Origin: Mycobacterium szulgai
GTDB taxonomy: Bacteria > Actinomycetota > Actinomycetes > Mycobacteriales > Mycobacteriaceae
Direction of reading: 5' to 3'
DNA length: 64,000 bases
NCBI RefSeq assembly: GCF_002116635.1
Contig: NZ_LQPW01000154.1
Span: forward strand, 21,726 to 85,725
In this document: positions 28,761-36,032 of the stretch, piece by piece
Layout: every line of letters begins with the position of its first letter
Numbering within the stretch: position 1 is the stretch's first letter
Notes under the pieces: generated by a model
What the model saw: the letters and a program-made list of their open reading frames with translations, nothing else
Told to the model about the DNA's origin: nothing
Databases searched by the model: none
Translations under genes and position numbers: made by a program

Positions 28761-28793
28761 CGCGAGATTGACAAGTAACTTGTCAATCTCGCG
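28761..28793. promoter_or_regulatory. 33-base near-perfect palindrome, probable MarR operator
   Basis: Two perfect 16-base arms (28761-28776 and 28778-28793) meet around a single A at 28777. The core ACAAGTAACTTGT lies between two TTGACA/TGTCAA segments, so a -35 box may sit inside each arm. It occupies the 74-base gap between the esterase start and the MarR start, and could control both directions. Confidence 0.75.
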
Positions 28794-28813
28794 AAAAGTG
28801 GCACACTCAGGCC

Positions 28814-29284
28814 ATGCGACGTCTTCTGGATGCGGACTGGGAACCCACTGTTCCGGCCTTGTTGCAATTGGCGGCCGCCAGCGGGGGACCCCGGTTGAGA
28901 GCTGCATTCGCCGCTGCCGGACTCGATGGGATCCGGCCCGCCCAAGCGATGGCGCTGGTGCCGCTGGTGACGGGCGGATTGCACGCCTCAGATCTGGCAG
29001 ACCGGCTGCGGGTGAGCCGGCAGGCGGTGGCGCAGGCGGTGGCTGCGCTGGAGCGACACGGCTATGTGAGTCGGGTGCCCAACCCCGCCGATGCCCGCAC
29101 TCGAATCATCGAGCTGACTCCGCGTGGGCGGCAGGCCCTGCGGGTAATGCGCTCCAATGCACTGGAATTGGAGAAGCACTGGCGGCAGACGCTGGGGCAG
29201 CAGCGGTTTGACGAATTCCGCAAGAGCCTGCAGATGCTGCTGTCCGCCGAAGCCGAAGCCGAGCGTGATACGGCGCCGCCGTGA
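28814..29284 (+). CDS. MarR-family transcriptional regulator
   Basis: 156 residues. The winged helix has HASDLADRLRVSRQAVAQAVAALERHGYVSRVPNPADARTRIIELTPRG, in which DxRxR is the wing. It should bind DNA as a dimer, most likely at the 33-base palindrome in front of it, and so control itself and the divergent esterase lipoprotein. The ligand is unknown. The last 179 bases overlap the convergent acyltransferase reading frame. Confidence 0.9.
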   Translation: MRRLLDADWEPTVPALLQLAAASGGPRLRAAFAAAGLDGIRPAQAMALVPLVTGGLHASDLADRLRVSRQAVAQAVAALERHGYVSRVPNPADARTRIIELTPRGRQALRVMRSNALELEKHWRQTLGQQRFDEFRKSLQMLLSAEAEAERDTAPP

Positions 29285-30548
29285 GCACTCTGGCGGCGAC
29301 GAGCGCGGTCACCATCACCGTGACGCACAGCAGTCCATCGTCTTTGAGTCCCCACTTGACCGAGGCCAGGATAGCGGCCCCCGCGACACAGAGCAGCACG
29401 CCCACCGCAGTGCCGCGCCGGACCGAAGTGATCGCGGGCGCGCCATCCCAACCGGGCAGCGGTGTGTTCTCCAGCGGTCGCAGCGCGATGAACAAGACTG
29501 CGACAACGGCGACCATGATGAGGACCTGCGCCACGCTTATCGTGATGAAGTGTGGCTGGCCGGGATAGCGGGCATGACCCAGCTCGTCGCACAGCAGGTG
29601 GACGGCCAGCAGCGCGGGCATATGCCAGAGGTACAGCGTCATCGCGCCGGAGTTGCCGGTCACGGTCCACCACCACACCCGCGGGCGCTGTGCCCATCGT
29701 GCAATCGCCGGAGCAGCCGCAATCGCCAACGCGCTCAGTATGATTGCGTGCCCGGCCAGCAGCAGTGAGGGCGGACTCATGTTGGGGAAATGCTGGCCTG
29801 CGATGCCCACCAGACTCAATTCGTAAGGGCCCCAGCACAGCAGCGCGACATTGCCGGCAAGTAGGGCCATCGCAATGCCCAGCGCCGCACGCCCGGTGAG
29901 TAGCCCGCGGCGGTAGGCGATACCGAACATGCCCGGCAGCAGCCACACCGTCATGTTGAGGTAACCGAGCGGCGCCATGGCGGGCCAGTGCAGCCGCACC
30001 GCGTCAATGACCGCGACCGCCCCGTATGCGGTGACCACACCGGCGACCAAGCGGCTGGTTGTGGTGATTCGCGATAGCACCGGCATGGCGGCCAGCACCA
30101 GCACGTAAGCGCCGAGAAACCACAGCAGCTGAATGCTGATTCCGGCGATCGGCTCATAAACATGTTGCGGCAGAACGTGATACAGAATCGTGAGCGTGGC
30201 GGCCCAGAACGCCAAGTAGTAGAACACCGGCCGGAACAGCCGGGTGCAGCGTTTCATCAGCCAGCCGCCCCAGTTGATACCCGGCTGCCACGATGCTTCG
30301 CACGCCGCGACACCCGCGAAGAAGAACAGCGGCATGATCTGGAAAATCCAGGTCAGCGTCTGAAACGTGGTTGAGGTGGAGAGCAGGTTGTCCCAAATGA
30401 GTACGCGATTGCCGATGACGCTGGTCGCCATCACCGTGTGTCCGATTACCACCCCGATCAGGGCGGTTATCCGGATGACGTCGATTGCGCGATCTCGGCT
30501 CGGGGGCGTGCTGATCGCAAGTTCGGCAGGGCCGGGAATTGATTTCAC
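29106..30548 (-). CDS. Acyltransferase family 3 membrane protein
   Basis: 480 residues from GTG 30548. About ten hydrophobic helices; residues 20-40 (RAIDVIRITALIGVVIGHTVM) hold the helix-1 Arg/His pattern of acyltransferase 3 proteins, which move acyl groups onto cell-envelope sugars. The last predicted helix ends near residue 425. The remaining 55-60 residues are a basic, low-complexity tail encoded entirely opposite the MarR gene; the protein is expected to end about at 29284 in relatives. The tail could be spurious through loss of a stop codon, or a genuine antisense overlap. Confidence 0.82.
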   Translation of the reverse strand: MKSIPGPAELAISTPPSRDRAIDVIRITALIGVVIGHTVMATSVIGNRVLIWDNLLSTSTTFQTLTWIFQIMPLFFFAGVAACEASWQPGINWGGWLMKRCTRLFRPVFYYLAFWAATLTILYHVLPQHVYEPIAGISIQLLWFLGAYVLVLAAMPVLSRITTTSRLVAGVVTAYGAVAVIDAVRLHWPAMAPLGYLNMTVWLLPGMFGIAYRRGLLTGRAALGIAMALLAGNVALLCWGPYELSLVGIAGQHFPNMSPPSLLLAGHAIILSALAIAAAPAIARWAQRPRVWWWTVTGNSGAMTLYLWHMPALLAVHLLCDELGHARYPGQPHFITISVAQVLIMVAVVAVLFIALRPLENTPLPGWDGAPAITSVRRGTAVGVLLCVAGAAILASVKWGLKDDGLLCVTVMVTALVAARVLTAAPYHARLRLRRTAASAGSCGIRQTAAAPASAASASPIPVHWSALPAGPAAHAESAR

Positions 30549-30608
30549 TCAGGAAGCATCGCCAATCGGCGGGCTGGTGCGCTTGCGTAGTTCTACTCGT
30601 CCTGCCGT

Positions 30609-31094
30609 TTAGTTACCCCAGTTCCACACCGACATGTCGCCCGCGGGGTAGTTGTTGCACACCTCGGTGGACTTGGCGACCACGCCCTTGTTGTTGAAGA
30701 AGATCTTCATGTGGTTGGGCCAGGCGAACCACAACGGGTCGCCGTTGTAGAAGTGTTCGGAATAGTCCCTGCGGTCGGCGGGCGACAGCGAGAAGAACCA
30801 ATGCGCTTTGTCCTGCACCGCCTGCGCAACGTTGGGATGGTTGTTGTAATCGATCATGTATCGCTGGTAGTAGATCGGGCTGGTATCCCGGGTGGCTGCC
30901 AAGATCTGTTCGGCGGTGCACGGCGTCGAGATCATCCTGCGCAGAATCGGGAAGTCTTCAGTGGAATCGGCCGCGGCGAGCTTGGGTTCGGCGACCGCAC
31001 CGATGACCAGGGCCACGAAGATGGCCGCGAGAAGGACGATATAGAGGGCTATGGACGCCGGGCCGGATCGCGACCCGAGGGCTTTGTTGCGCAC
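30609..31094 (-). CDS. Secreted Rv0455c-like protein (DUF5078)
   Basis: 161 residues from GTG 31094, with GGA about 10 bases upstream. A hydrophobic segment at 14-36 is a signal peptide or anchor. The mature part, starting near AADSTEDFPI, closely resembles M. tuberculosis Rv0455c, including RDTSPIYYQRYMID, AHWFFSLSPADRRDYSEHFYNGDP and GDMSVWNW. Rv0455c is needed for mycobactin/carboxymycobactin secretion and has two cysteines joined in a disulfide; here they are C59 and C146. The N-terminus is longer and more hydrophobic than a plain signal peptide. It lies 19 bases after the DUF1275 gene, so they are cotranscribed. Confidence 0.85.
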   Translation of the reverse strand: MRNKALGSRSGPASIALYIVLLAAIFVALVIGAVAEPKLAAADSTEDFPILRRMISTPCTAEQILAATRDTSPIYYQRYMIDYNNHPNVAQAVQDKAHWFFSLSPADRRDYSEHFYNGDPLWFAWPNHMKIFFNNKGVVAKSTEVCNNYPAGDMSVWNWGN

Positions 31095-31113
31095 GGCTGA
31101 AGGTTCCTTTCGA

Positions 31114-31827
31114 TCAAAGTGCTTGGGCCTCAACGGCGTCGGCCTGCCGCTGATTCGGGATGTCGGCACGGTTGGTCCGGAAGGTGTAGACCGTGATGGC
31201 CGCGGACACGGCGGTGGCGGCCGCGAGCATCTGCGAGCCGTTGGCAACCAGGCTGATACATCCGCCGATGGTGGCGCCGGCGGCGTAACTGGTGAACTGC
31301 ACAATGTATCCGAGCCAATCGCTGGCCGATCCGCCGCTGATGTGACGCTCGATCCCTTGGCCGAACTTCACCAGTGTGCCGGTCACGTAGCTCACCGGAG
31401 TCGAGACCTCACCGTCGCGGACGAAGGAGGTGTTCATGGCGCCAAGAGCGAAGGCGACGAACACGATTGAGACGAACGTGACTCCGTCTACGCCGTCAAC
31501 CGCATCAATCGCGGTCGCGATGATCAAGAACAAGGTCGTCAGCGCCGTCGGACTGTGCGGATGTCCCACCCAGACGTGCCGCCGGCACAGCGATGCCAGC
31601 ACCACACCTCCGAGGAACGACGCCATCAACATCGCGCCACTCGCCGACAGCCAGTAGTGACTCTTGAACAGGCCCACCACTGCCACCCGGGCGTTGCCGG
31701 TCATGAAGGTCACGAAGTAGCCGACGGTCTGAGTGAGGGCCGTCGCGCCCAGTAAGCCGGATAACGCGGTCAAGACCCACAGCAACCGCGCTTCACGAGT
31801 GCGGATTTCACGCATGCCATTACCCAA
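31114..31827 (-). CDS. DUF1275 (YoaK-like) membrane protein
   Basis: 237 residues with six hydrophobic segments. LTALSGLLGATALTQTVGYFVTFMTGNARVA near residues 20-50 is the DUF1275 signature (D/T-x-x-G-Y/F...F-x-TGN). Function is unknown; the family is a six-helix inner membrane protein. GTG 31827 and ATG 31815 are both possible starts. It is followed by the Rv0455c-like gene, which suggests a common role at the envelope. Confidence 0.87.
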   Translation of the reverse strand: MGNGMREIRTREARLLWVLTALSGLLGATALTQTVGYFVTFMTGNARVAVVGLFKSHYWLSASGAMLMASFLGGVVLASLCRRHVWVGHPHSPTALTTLFLIIATAIDAVDGVDGVTFVSIVFVAFALGAMNTSFVRDGEVSTPVSYVTGTLVKFGQGIERHISGGSASDWLGYIVQFTSYAAGATIGGCISLVANGSQMLAAATAVSAAITVYTFRTNRADIPNQRQADAVEAQAL

Positions 31828-31854
31828 TCGGTAGGCCGCCGATGCTGTTCGACA

Positions 31855-32031
31855 ATGAAATCAATCGACGTGAACTTGCATATAGCCGCAGAATTTAGCC
31901 GGGCGCTGTTCGACCGGCCATGGGCATATTCACCGATGCACCTGGCGGCGGTCGACACTGTGCACATTGCCACGGCCGAAGCCGGGAGGCACCACCGCCG
32001 TCAGGCGCTCTACCAGGGCGAAGCCTGCTGA
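31855..32031 (+). CDS. Possible small ORF, 58 residues
   Basis: ATG 31855 to TGA 32031 encodes a small protein that begins MKSIDVNLHIAAEF and ends HRRQALYQGEAC. Most codons end in G or C, especially in the second half, as real genes here do. There is no Shine-Dalgarno and no recognised domain. It overlaps the end of the opposite-strand gene by 22 bases. It could equally be chance; the 180-base region holds no other candidate. Confidence 0.25.
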   Translation: MKSIDVNLHIAAEFSRALFDRPWAYSPMHLAAVDTVHIATAEAGRHHRRQALYQGEAC

Positions 32032-32390
32032 GTCAGGTTCACGAACAAGTAGGCGAGGCAGAACAGGAAGTTCAGCACGACAAGCACCAAACCGGCGAAT
32101 ATGGCCGAGTGGGTGCTGCGCTTTCTTAAGCGCTTGAGCTTCGCGGCCCGCTTTTCATGGTCGAGGTGGGTGGCGATGAGGGCGAAATTCACGTCCGTTA
32201 GTTCGACGGTGGAGGCGGGAGCGCCCGCCATCATTTGTTGCAGGCGCCTCGGCGCAATCTCGACGCCGACCCCGACGAAGCGCTGGCTCAACCTGCGCGC
32301 TTGCCGCCGGCTGAGAATCTGATCTCGCATCCGAAGCTGATGCGAGAGATACCTTCGTTCGTCGCCCCAGGGGTTCGACGGGGTCGTCAC
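32010..32390 (-). CDS. Small C-terminally anchored membrane protein, unknown
   Basis: 126 residues from GTG 32390, or 106 from ATG 32330. The body is basic and helical (RDQILSRRQARRLSQRF, then EKRAAKLKRLRKRSTHS) and ends in a strong membrane helix, FAGLVLVVLNFLFCLAYLFV. A TACAAT lies about 7 bases before GTG 32390, as expected for a leaderless mycobacterial transcript. The open frame extends to 32588 but loses coding character there. Divergent from the catalase-like operon. Not recognised. Confidence 0.55.
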   Translation of the reverse strand: MTTPSNPWGDERRYLSHQLRMRDQILSRRQARRLSQRFVGVGVEIAPRRLQQMMAGAPASTVELTDVNFALIATHLDHEKRAAKLKRLRKRSTHSAIFAGLVLVVLNFLFCLAYLFVNLTQQASPW

Positions 32391-32551
32391 AAATCGGGAT
32401 TGTAGTTCGCCTGCGTGTGCAATAGGGCAGTTCCACGCCGATATTTCGGGCGCATTGGCCGAACAATTCGTCGATGGCGGGATGAACCGCACTGGGGTCA
32501 ACCTCGTGATCGAATTGCTTATACCTACTACGTTTCCGGAGGGACGTGTTG

Positions 32552-33697
32552 ATGGACGCCGACGAGGGCAGCGAGCGGGACGACACATCCAACGAGAACA
32601 ATCCCCGGGCGCTCGCGCGTGTCGCCGTCAGCCGACGCGGCGCATTGCTGGGCATGGCCGCCGTGGGCGGTGTCGCCGCGGTGGATGTCGGCGGGTTTGT
32701 TTATGCGGGCGGCTGGCTGGCCAACTTCTCCGGGCCTGGCGCGCTGACCCCGGCACGGTTCGCCGATCGCTTTGAAAGCGTCTATGGCCGTCACGAGGGT
32801 TTCCGCCGAAACCACGCCAAAGGTCTCAGTGCCACAGGAACTTTCGTGAGCAGTGGGGCGGCCGCAGAGATCTGCCGGGCCGCCGTCTTCCAGCCGGGAA
32901 GCGTCCCGGTGATCGGCCGGTTTTCACTGGGCGGCGGCTTGCCGGATCAGGCCGACAAGCCCGACGCCGTCCGGGGCCTGGCGCTGCTGTTTCAGATGGG
33001 AGGACAGCAATGGCGTACCGCGATGATCAACATTCCGGTTTTCACCGACAGGACACCGCAGGGGTTTTACGAACGGTTGCTGGCCACCAGACCGCTGCCC
33101 GGCACGGGCAAGCCCGACCCGCGGCAGATGGCCGCATTTCTCGATCGCCATCCCGAGACCGCCGCCGCCATGAAGATCATCAAACAATCGCCGCCCAGCT
33201 CCGGATTCGCGGACAGCACGTATTACGGGCTGAATGCGTTTTACTTCACCAACAGTGCCGGCGCGACAGTTCCGGTGCGCTGGGCGGTGGTACCGCAGCA
33301 AGACGGTGACGCTAGGCCGGTCTCCTCGCCGGGGGTGCCGGGAAAGGATTTCCTTTTCGACGACCTCATCCGCACCGTGGCCCAAGGGCCCCGGCAATGG
33401 CGACTGGTCATCACCGTCGGTGCGCCGGGCGACCCGACCCACGACCCCACCAAACCGTGGCCGCCGTCGCGGCGCACCGTCGACGCCGGCACTCTGACGA
33501 TCGACGCGGTGCACACCGAGGAAGCCGGTAACGCACGCGATATCAACTTCGACCCGCTCGTGCTGCCCGACGGCATCAGTGCCTCCGACGACCCCATACC
33601 CAAGGCGAGATCGGCTGTTTACGCTCGCTCCTTCACCCGCCGCGCCGAGGAACCCAAGTCGCCCAGCGAGGTCAACGTCGCGCGGGTGCTGTCATGA
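32552..33697 (+). CDS. Catalase-related heme peroxidase with Tat signal
   Basis: 381 residues from ATG 32552, 8 bases after GGAGGG; GTG 32546 and TTG 32549 are alternatives. SRRGALLGMAAVGG near residue 28 is a twin-arginine signal, so it should be exported folded with heme. His88 lies in RRNHAKGLSATGTF, the distal catalase motif, and RSAVYARSF near the C-terminus gives the Arg/Tyr proximal heme ligand. The protein is the short catalase-core (SrpA/catalase-like peroxidase) type. It overlaps the cytochrome b561 gene by 4 bases, an arrangement that can feed membrane electrons to a periplasmic peroxidase. Confidence 0.9.
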   Translation: MDADEGSERDDTSNENNPRALARVAVSRRGALLGMAAVGGVAAVDVGGFVYAGGWLANFSGPGALTPARFADRFESVYGRHEGFRRNHAKGLSATGTFVSSGAAAEICRAAVFQPGSVPVIGRFSLGGGLPDQADKPDAVRGLALLFQMGGQQWRTAMINIPVFTDRTPQGFYERLLATRPLPGTGKPDPRQMAAFLDRHPETAAAMKIIKQSPPSSGFADSTYYGLNAFYFTNSAGATVPVRWAVVPQQDGDARPVSSPGVPGKDFLFDDLIRTVAQGPRQWRLVITVGAPGDPTHDPTKPWPPSRRTVDAGTLTIDAVHTEEAGNARDINFDPLVLPDGISASDDPIPKARSAVYARSFTRRAEEPKSPSEVNVARVLS

Positions 33698-34272
33698 CAC
33701 AGCAGGCCACCGCCGTCCCATCGCGCTTCGCTCTCCCGTCGCGGATTCTGCACTGGCTGATGGCGCCGATGGTCGTCGCGCAGCTGTTCATCGGCGTCAC
33801 CATGGTGGCTTCGCTGAGTTACTACCCGCTGCTGCTGGCCATCCACCGGCCGTTGGGAATCCTGATTCTGGGATTCGCGGTGGCGCGCCTGGCTAATCGG
33901 CTCAGCCACCGGCTGCCACCGTTTCCGGCTACCATGAGCCCGGCCGAACGCCGCATCGCCTCTTGGTCGGAATACCTTCTCTATGCCTTGCTGCTCGTGC
34001 AGCCCCTGATCGGCTGGGCGATGCTCTCGGCGGCCCGGTTTCCGATCACCGTGGCCGGGCCACTGCGGCTGCCCGGGATTGCGCCGTACAACTTGGATGT
34101 CTACGGGGCGCTTCGTTTTTGCCACAGCGCTTTCGGCTATCTGTTGTTCGCGACGTTCACCGCCCACATTTGTGCGGTGGTGTTTCATACGCTGGTGCTG
34201 CGCGATGGGCTCCTCGACCGTATGGCGATCTGGCCCACCGAACCCACACCTGCGAAATCGGATGAACAATGA
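33694..34272 (+). CDS. Cytochrome b561 (YceJ-like) membrane protein
   Basis: 192 residues with four hydrophobic helices. Heme-ligand histidines are visible at RILHWLM (helix 1), LLAIHRPLG (helix 2), LRFCHSAFGYLL and TAHICAVVFH (helix 4). The family passes electrons across the membrane between quinol and periplasmic heme proteins. ATG overlaps the stop of the catalase-like gene, and its own stop overlaps the isochorismatase start (ATGA both times), so all three are translationally coupled. Confidence 0.92.
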   Translation: MTQQATAVPSRFALPSRILHWLMAPMVVAQLFIGVTMVASLSYYPLLLAIHRPLGILILGFAVARLANRLSHRLPPFPATMSPAERRIASWSEYLLYALLLVQPLIGWAMLSAARFPITVAGPLRLPGIAPYNLDVYGALRFCHSAFGYLLFATFTAHICAVVFHTLVLRDGLLDRMAIWPTEPTPAKSDEQ

Positions 34273-34922
34273 ACCTGACCTATCGAAAAGACCTCACCGG
34301 TCTTCTTCTCATCGATCCGTACAACGACTTCATCTCCGAAGGTGGCAAAGTATGGGATCGGCTCAAGGGTGTTGCTGAGGCCAACGGGTGTGTTGCGCAC
34401 ATGAAGCAGGTGCTCGACGCGGCCCGAGCGGCCGAAATCCGCGTCTTCTACGCGCTGCACCGCCGATATCGTCCGGGCGACTACGAGAGCTGGAAGTACG
34501 TCGCGCCCATTCAGAAAGCCGCATGGTCGCGTCAGACCTTCGCCTACGGCACCTGGGGTGGTGAGCTCCATCCAGATTTCGAACCCCAGCTGGGCGGGCC
34601 GGACGGGCCGCACCGCATAAAAGACATTGTCGCCCAGGAACATTGGTGTTCCAGCGGTTTCGCCAACACCGATCTGGACCTGCTGCTCAAGAAGCACGGC
34701 ATCCACCGGCTGATTGTGATGGGACTGATAGCGCACACATGTGTGGAAGCCACCGTCCGATACGCCGCCGAACTCGGCTATGACGTGACGATGGTCAAGG
34801 ATGCGACGGCGAGCTACTCGGATGCGGAGATGCACGCGGCCCTTGAGGTCAACATCCCGAACTACGCCACCGCCGTCGTCACCGCGGGCGAGGTCGTCGC
34901 TGCGCTTGGCGGGGAGCCGTAG
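34269..34922 (+). CDS. Isochorismatase-like cysteine hydrolase
   Basis: 217 residues. Catalytic Asp16 (LLLIDPYND) and Cys158 (GLIAHTCVEAT), with the cis-peptide just before the Cys, are present. The canonical Lys of the Asp-Lys-Cys triad is replaced: the aligned position in QEHWCSSGF is His125. Family members hydrolyse amides such as nicotinamide or N-carbamoyl compounds, or vinyl ethers. It is coupled to the catalase-b561 pair. The substitution suggests altered chemistry or a mis-set alignment; C127 nearby is notable. Confidence 0.85.
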   Translation: MNLTYRKDLTGLLLIDPYNDFISEGGKVWDRLKGVAEANGCVAHMKQVLDAARAAEIRVFYALHRRYRPGDYESWKYVAPIQKAAWSRQTFAYGTWGGELHPDFEPQLGGPDGPHRIKDIVAQEHWCSSGFANTDLDLLLKKHGIHRLIVMGLIAHTCVEATVRYAAELGYDVTMVKDATASYSDAEMHAALEVNIPNYATAVVTAGEVVAALGGEP

Positions 34923-34949
34923 CCAGCAAAAACCTCGACAGCTCTGCCC

Positions 34950-34978
34950 GGAGGGCCCCGACGTTGGTAGCGTCGGGG
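34950..34978 (+). promoter_or_regulatory. Shine-Dalgarno separated from the ABC permease ATG by a hairpin
   Basis: GGAGGG at 34950-34955 directly abuts an 8-base perfect hairpin (CCCCGACG 34956-34963, CGTCGGGG 34971-34978, 7-base loop), and the ATG follows after one base at 34980. Linear spacing is too long for initiation; folding the hairpin would bring the Shine-Dalgarno next to the ATG. It may also act as a weak terminator of the upstream operon. Confidence 0.5.
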
Positions 34979-34979
34979 A

Positions 34980-36029
34980 ATGCTCTTTGCGGCACTGCGC
35001 GATATGCAATGGCGAAAACGGCGTCTTGTTATCGCGATCGTCAGCACCGGACTTATCTTCGGAATGACTTTGGTGCTGACCGGCCTGGCGAATGGATTCC
35101 GGGTCGAGGCGAGGCACACCGTCGATTCCATGGGTGTGGATGCATTCGTGGTGAAGACCGGGGCGGCCGGACCTTTCCTGGGTTCGACGCCGTTCCCCAA
35201 TGCCGACCTGGCCCGAGTGGCCGCCGAACCCGGCATCGTGGCCGCGGCTCCGTTGGGCTGCGTCGGGACGATCATGCAGGAAGGCAAATCAGGAAAGAAC
35301 GTGACGGCCTTCGGTGCACCCGAGCGCGGGCCCGGGATGCCGCGCGTCTCGCAGGGCCGGGCACCGTCGAGGCCCGACGAGGTCGCAGTGTCCAGCACCC
35401 TGGGCCGGCGCCTCGGTGACACCATTGAGGTCGGTGTGCACACCCTGCACATCGTCGGCATCGTGCCCAATTCGACTGCGCTGGCCAAGATTCCGAATAT
35501 CTTCCTGACGACCGAAGGATTGCAGCAGATCGCGTACAACGGTCAGCCGATGATCACGTCTTACGGGATTGTCGGCACCGCACAGCACCTCCCGGACGGC
35601 TATCAGAGCTATGACCGAACCGGCGCGGTCAATGACTTGTTGCGCCCGTTGAAGGTCGCGGTGAATTCGATTTCGATCGTGGCCATCCTGCTGTGGATCG
35701 TGGCAGCGCTGATCGTCGGATCGGTGGTGTACCTGTCGGCGCTGGAGCGGCTGCGCGACTTCGCGGTGTTCAAGGCGATCGGCACGCCGACGCGCTCGAT
35801 CATGGCGGGACTGGCCCTGCAGGCGCTGGTCGTCTCGCTGTTCGCCGCGGCGGTGGGTGTCCTTCTTTCAAAGCTGCTGGCACCGTTGTTCCCGATGATC
35901 GTCGCCGTCCCGGCGGGCGCATACCTGGCGCTACCCGGGGTCGCGATCGTGATCGGTTTGGTGGCCAGCCTCGCCGGCCTGCGGCGGGTGGTGGCGGTCG
36001 ATCCTGCGCTCGCGTTCGGAGGTCCCTGA
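34980..36029 (+). CDS. ABC transporter permease, FtsX/MacB type (Rv0072-like)
   Basis: 349 residues, the same length as Rv0072. One helix at 15-37, a periplasmic domain (about 40-225), then three helices (about 230-345) with FKAIGTPTRSIMAGL between the first two. This is the FtsX/DevC permease layout, not the amino-acid permease fold implied by the old glutamine-transport annotation. These systems often use ATP to move lipids, peptides or to do mechanical work at the envelope. The ATPase gene begins 3 bases after the stop. Confidence 0.88.
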   Translation: MLFAALRDMQWRKRRLVIAIVSTGLIFGMTLVLTGLANGFRVEARHTVDSMGVDAFVVKTGAAGPFLGSTPFPNADLARVAAEPGIVAAAPLGCVGTIMQEGKSGKNVTAFGAPERGPGMPRVSQGRAPSRPDEVAVSSTLGRRLGDTIEVGVHTLHIVGIVPNSTALAKIPNIFLTTEGLQQIAYNGQPMITSYGIVGTAQHLPDGYQSYDRTGAVNDLLRPLKVAVNSISIVAILLWIVAALIVGSVVYLSALERLRDFAVFKAIGTPTRSIMAGLALQALVVSLFAAAVGVLLSKLLAPLFPMIVAVPAGAYLALPGVAIVIGLVASLAGLRRVVAVDPALAFGGP

Positions 36030-36032
36030 CCG

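Noticed and set aside
16233..34979. Group II intron or maturase expected between Rv0068-like and Rv0072-like genes
   Set aside because: M. tuberculosis has a maturase gene (Rv0071) in this interval, but I see no reverse-transcriptase motif on either strand here.
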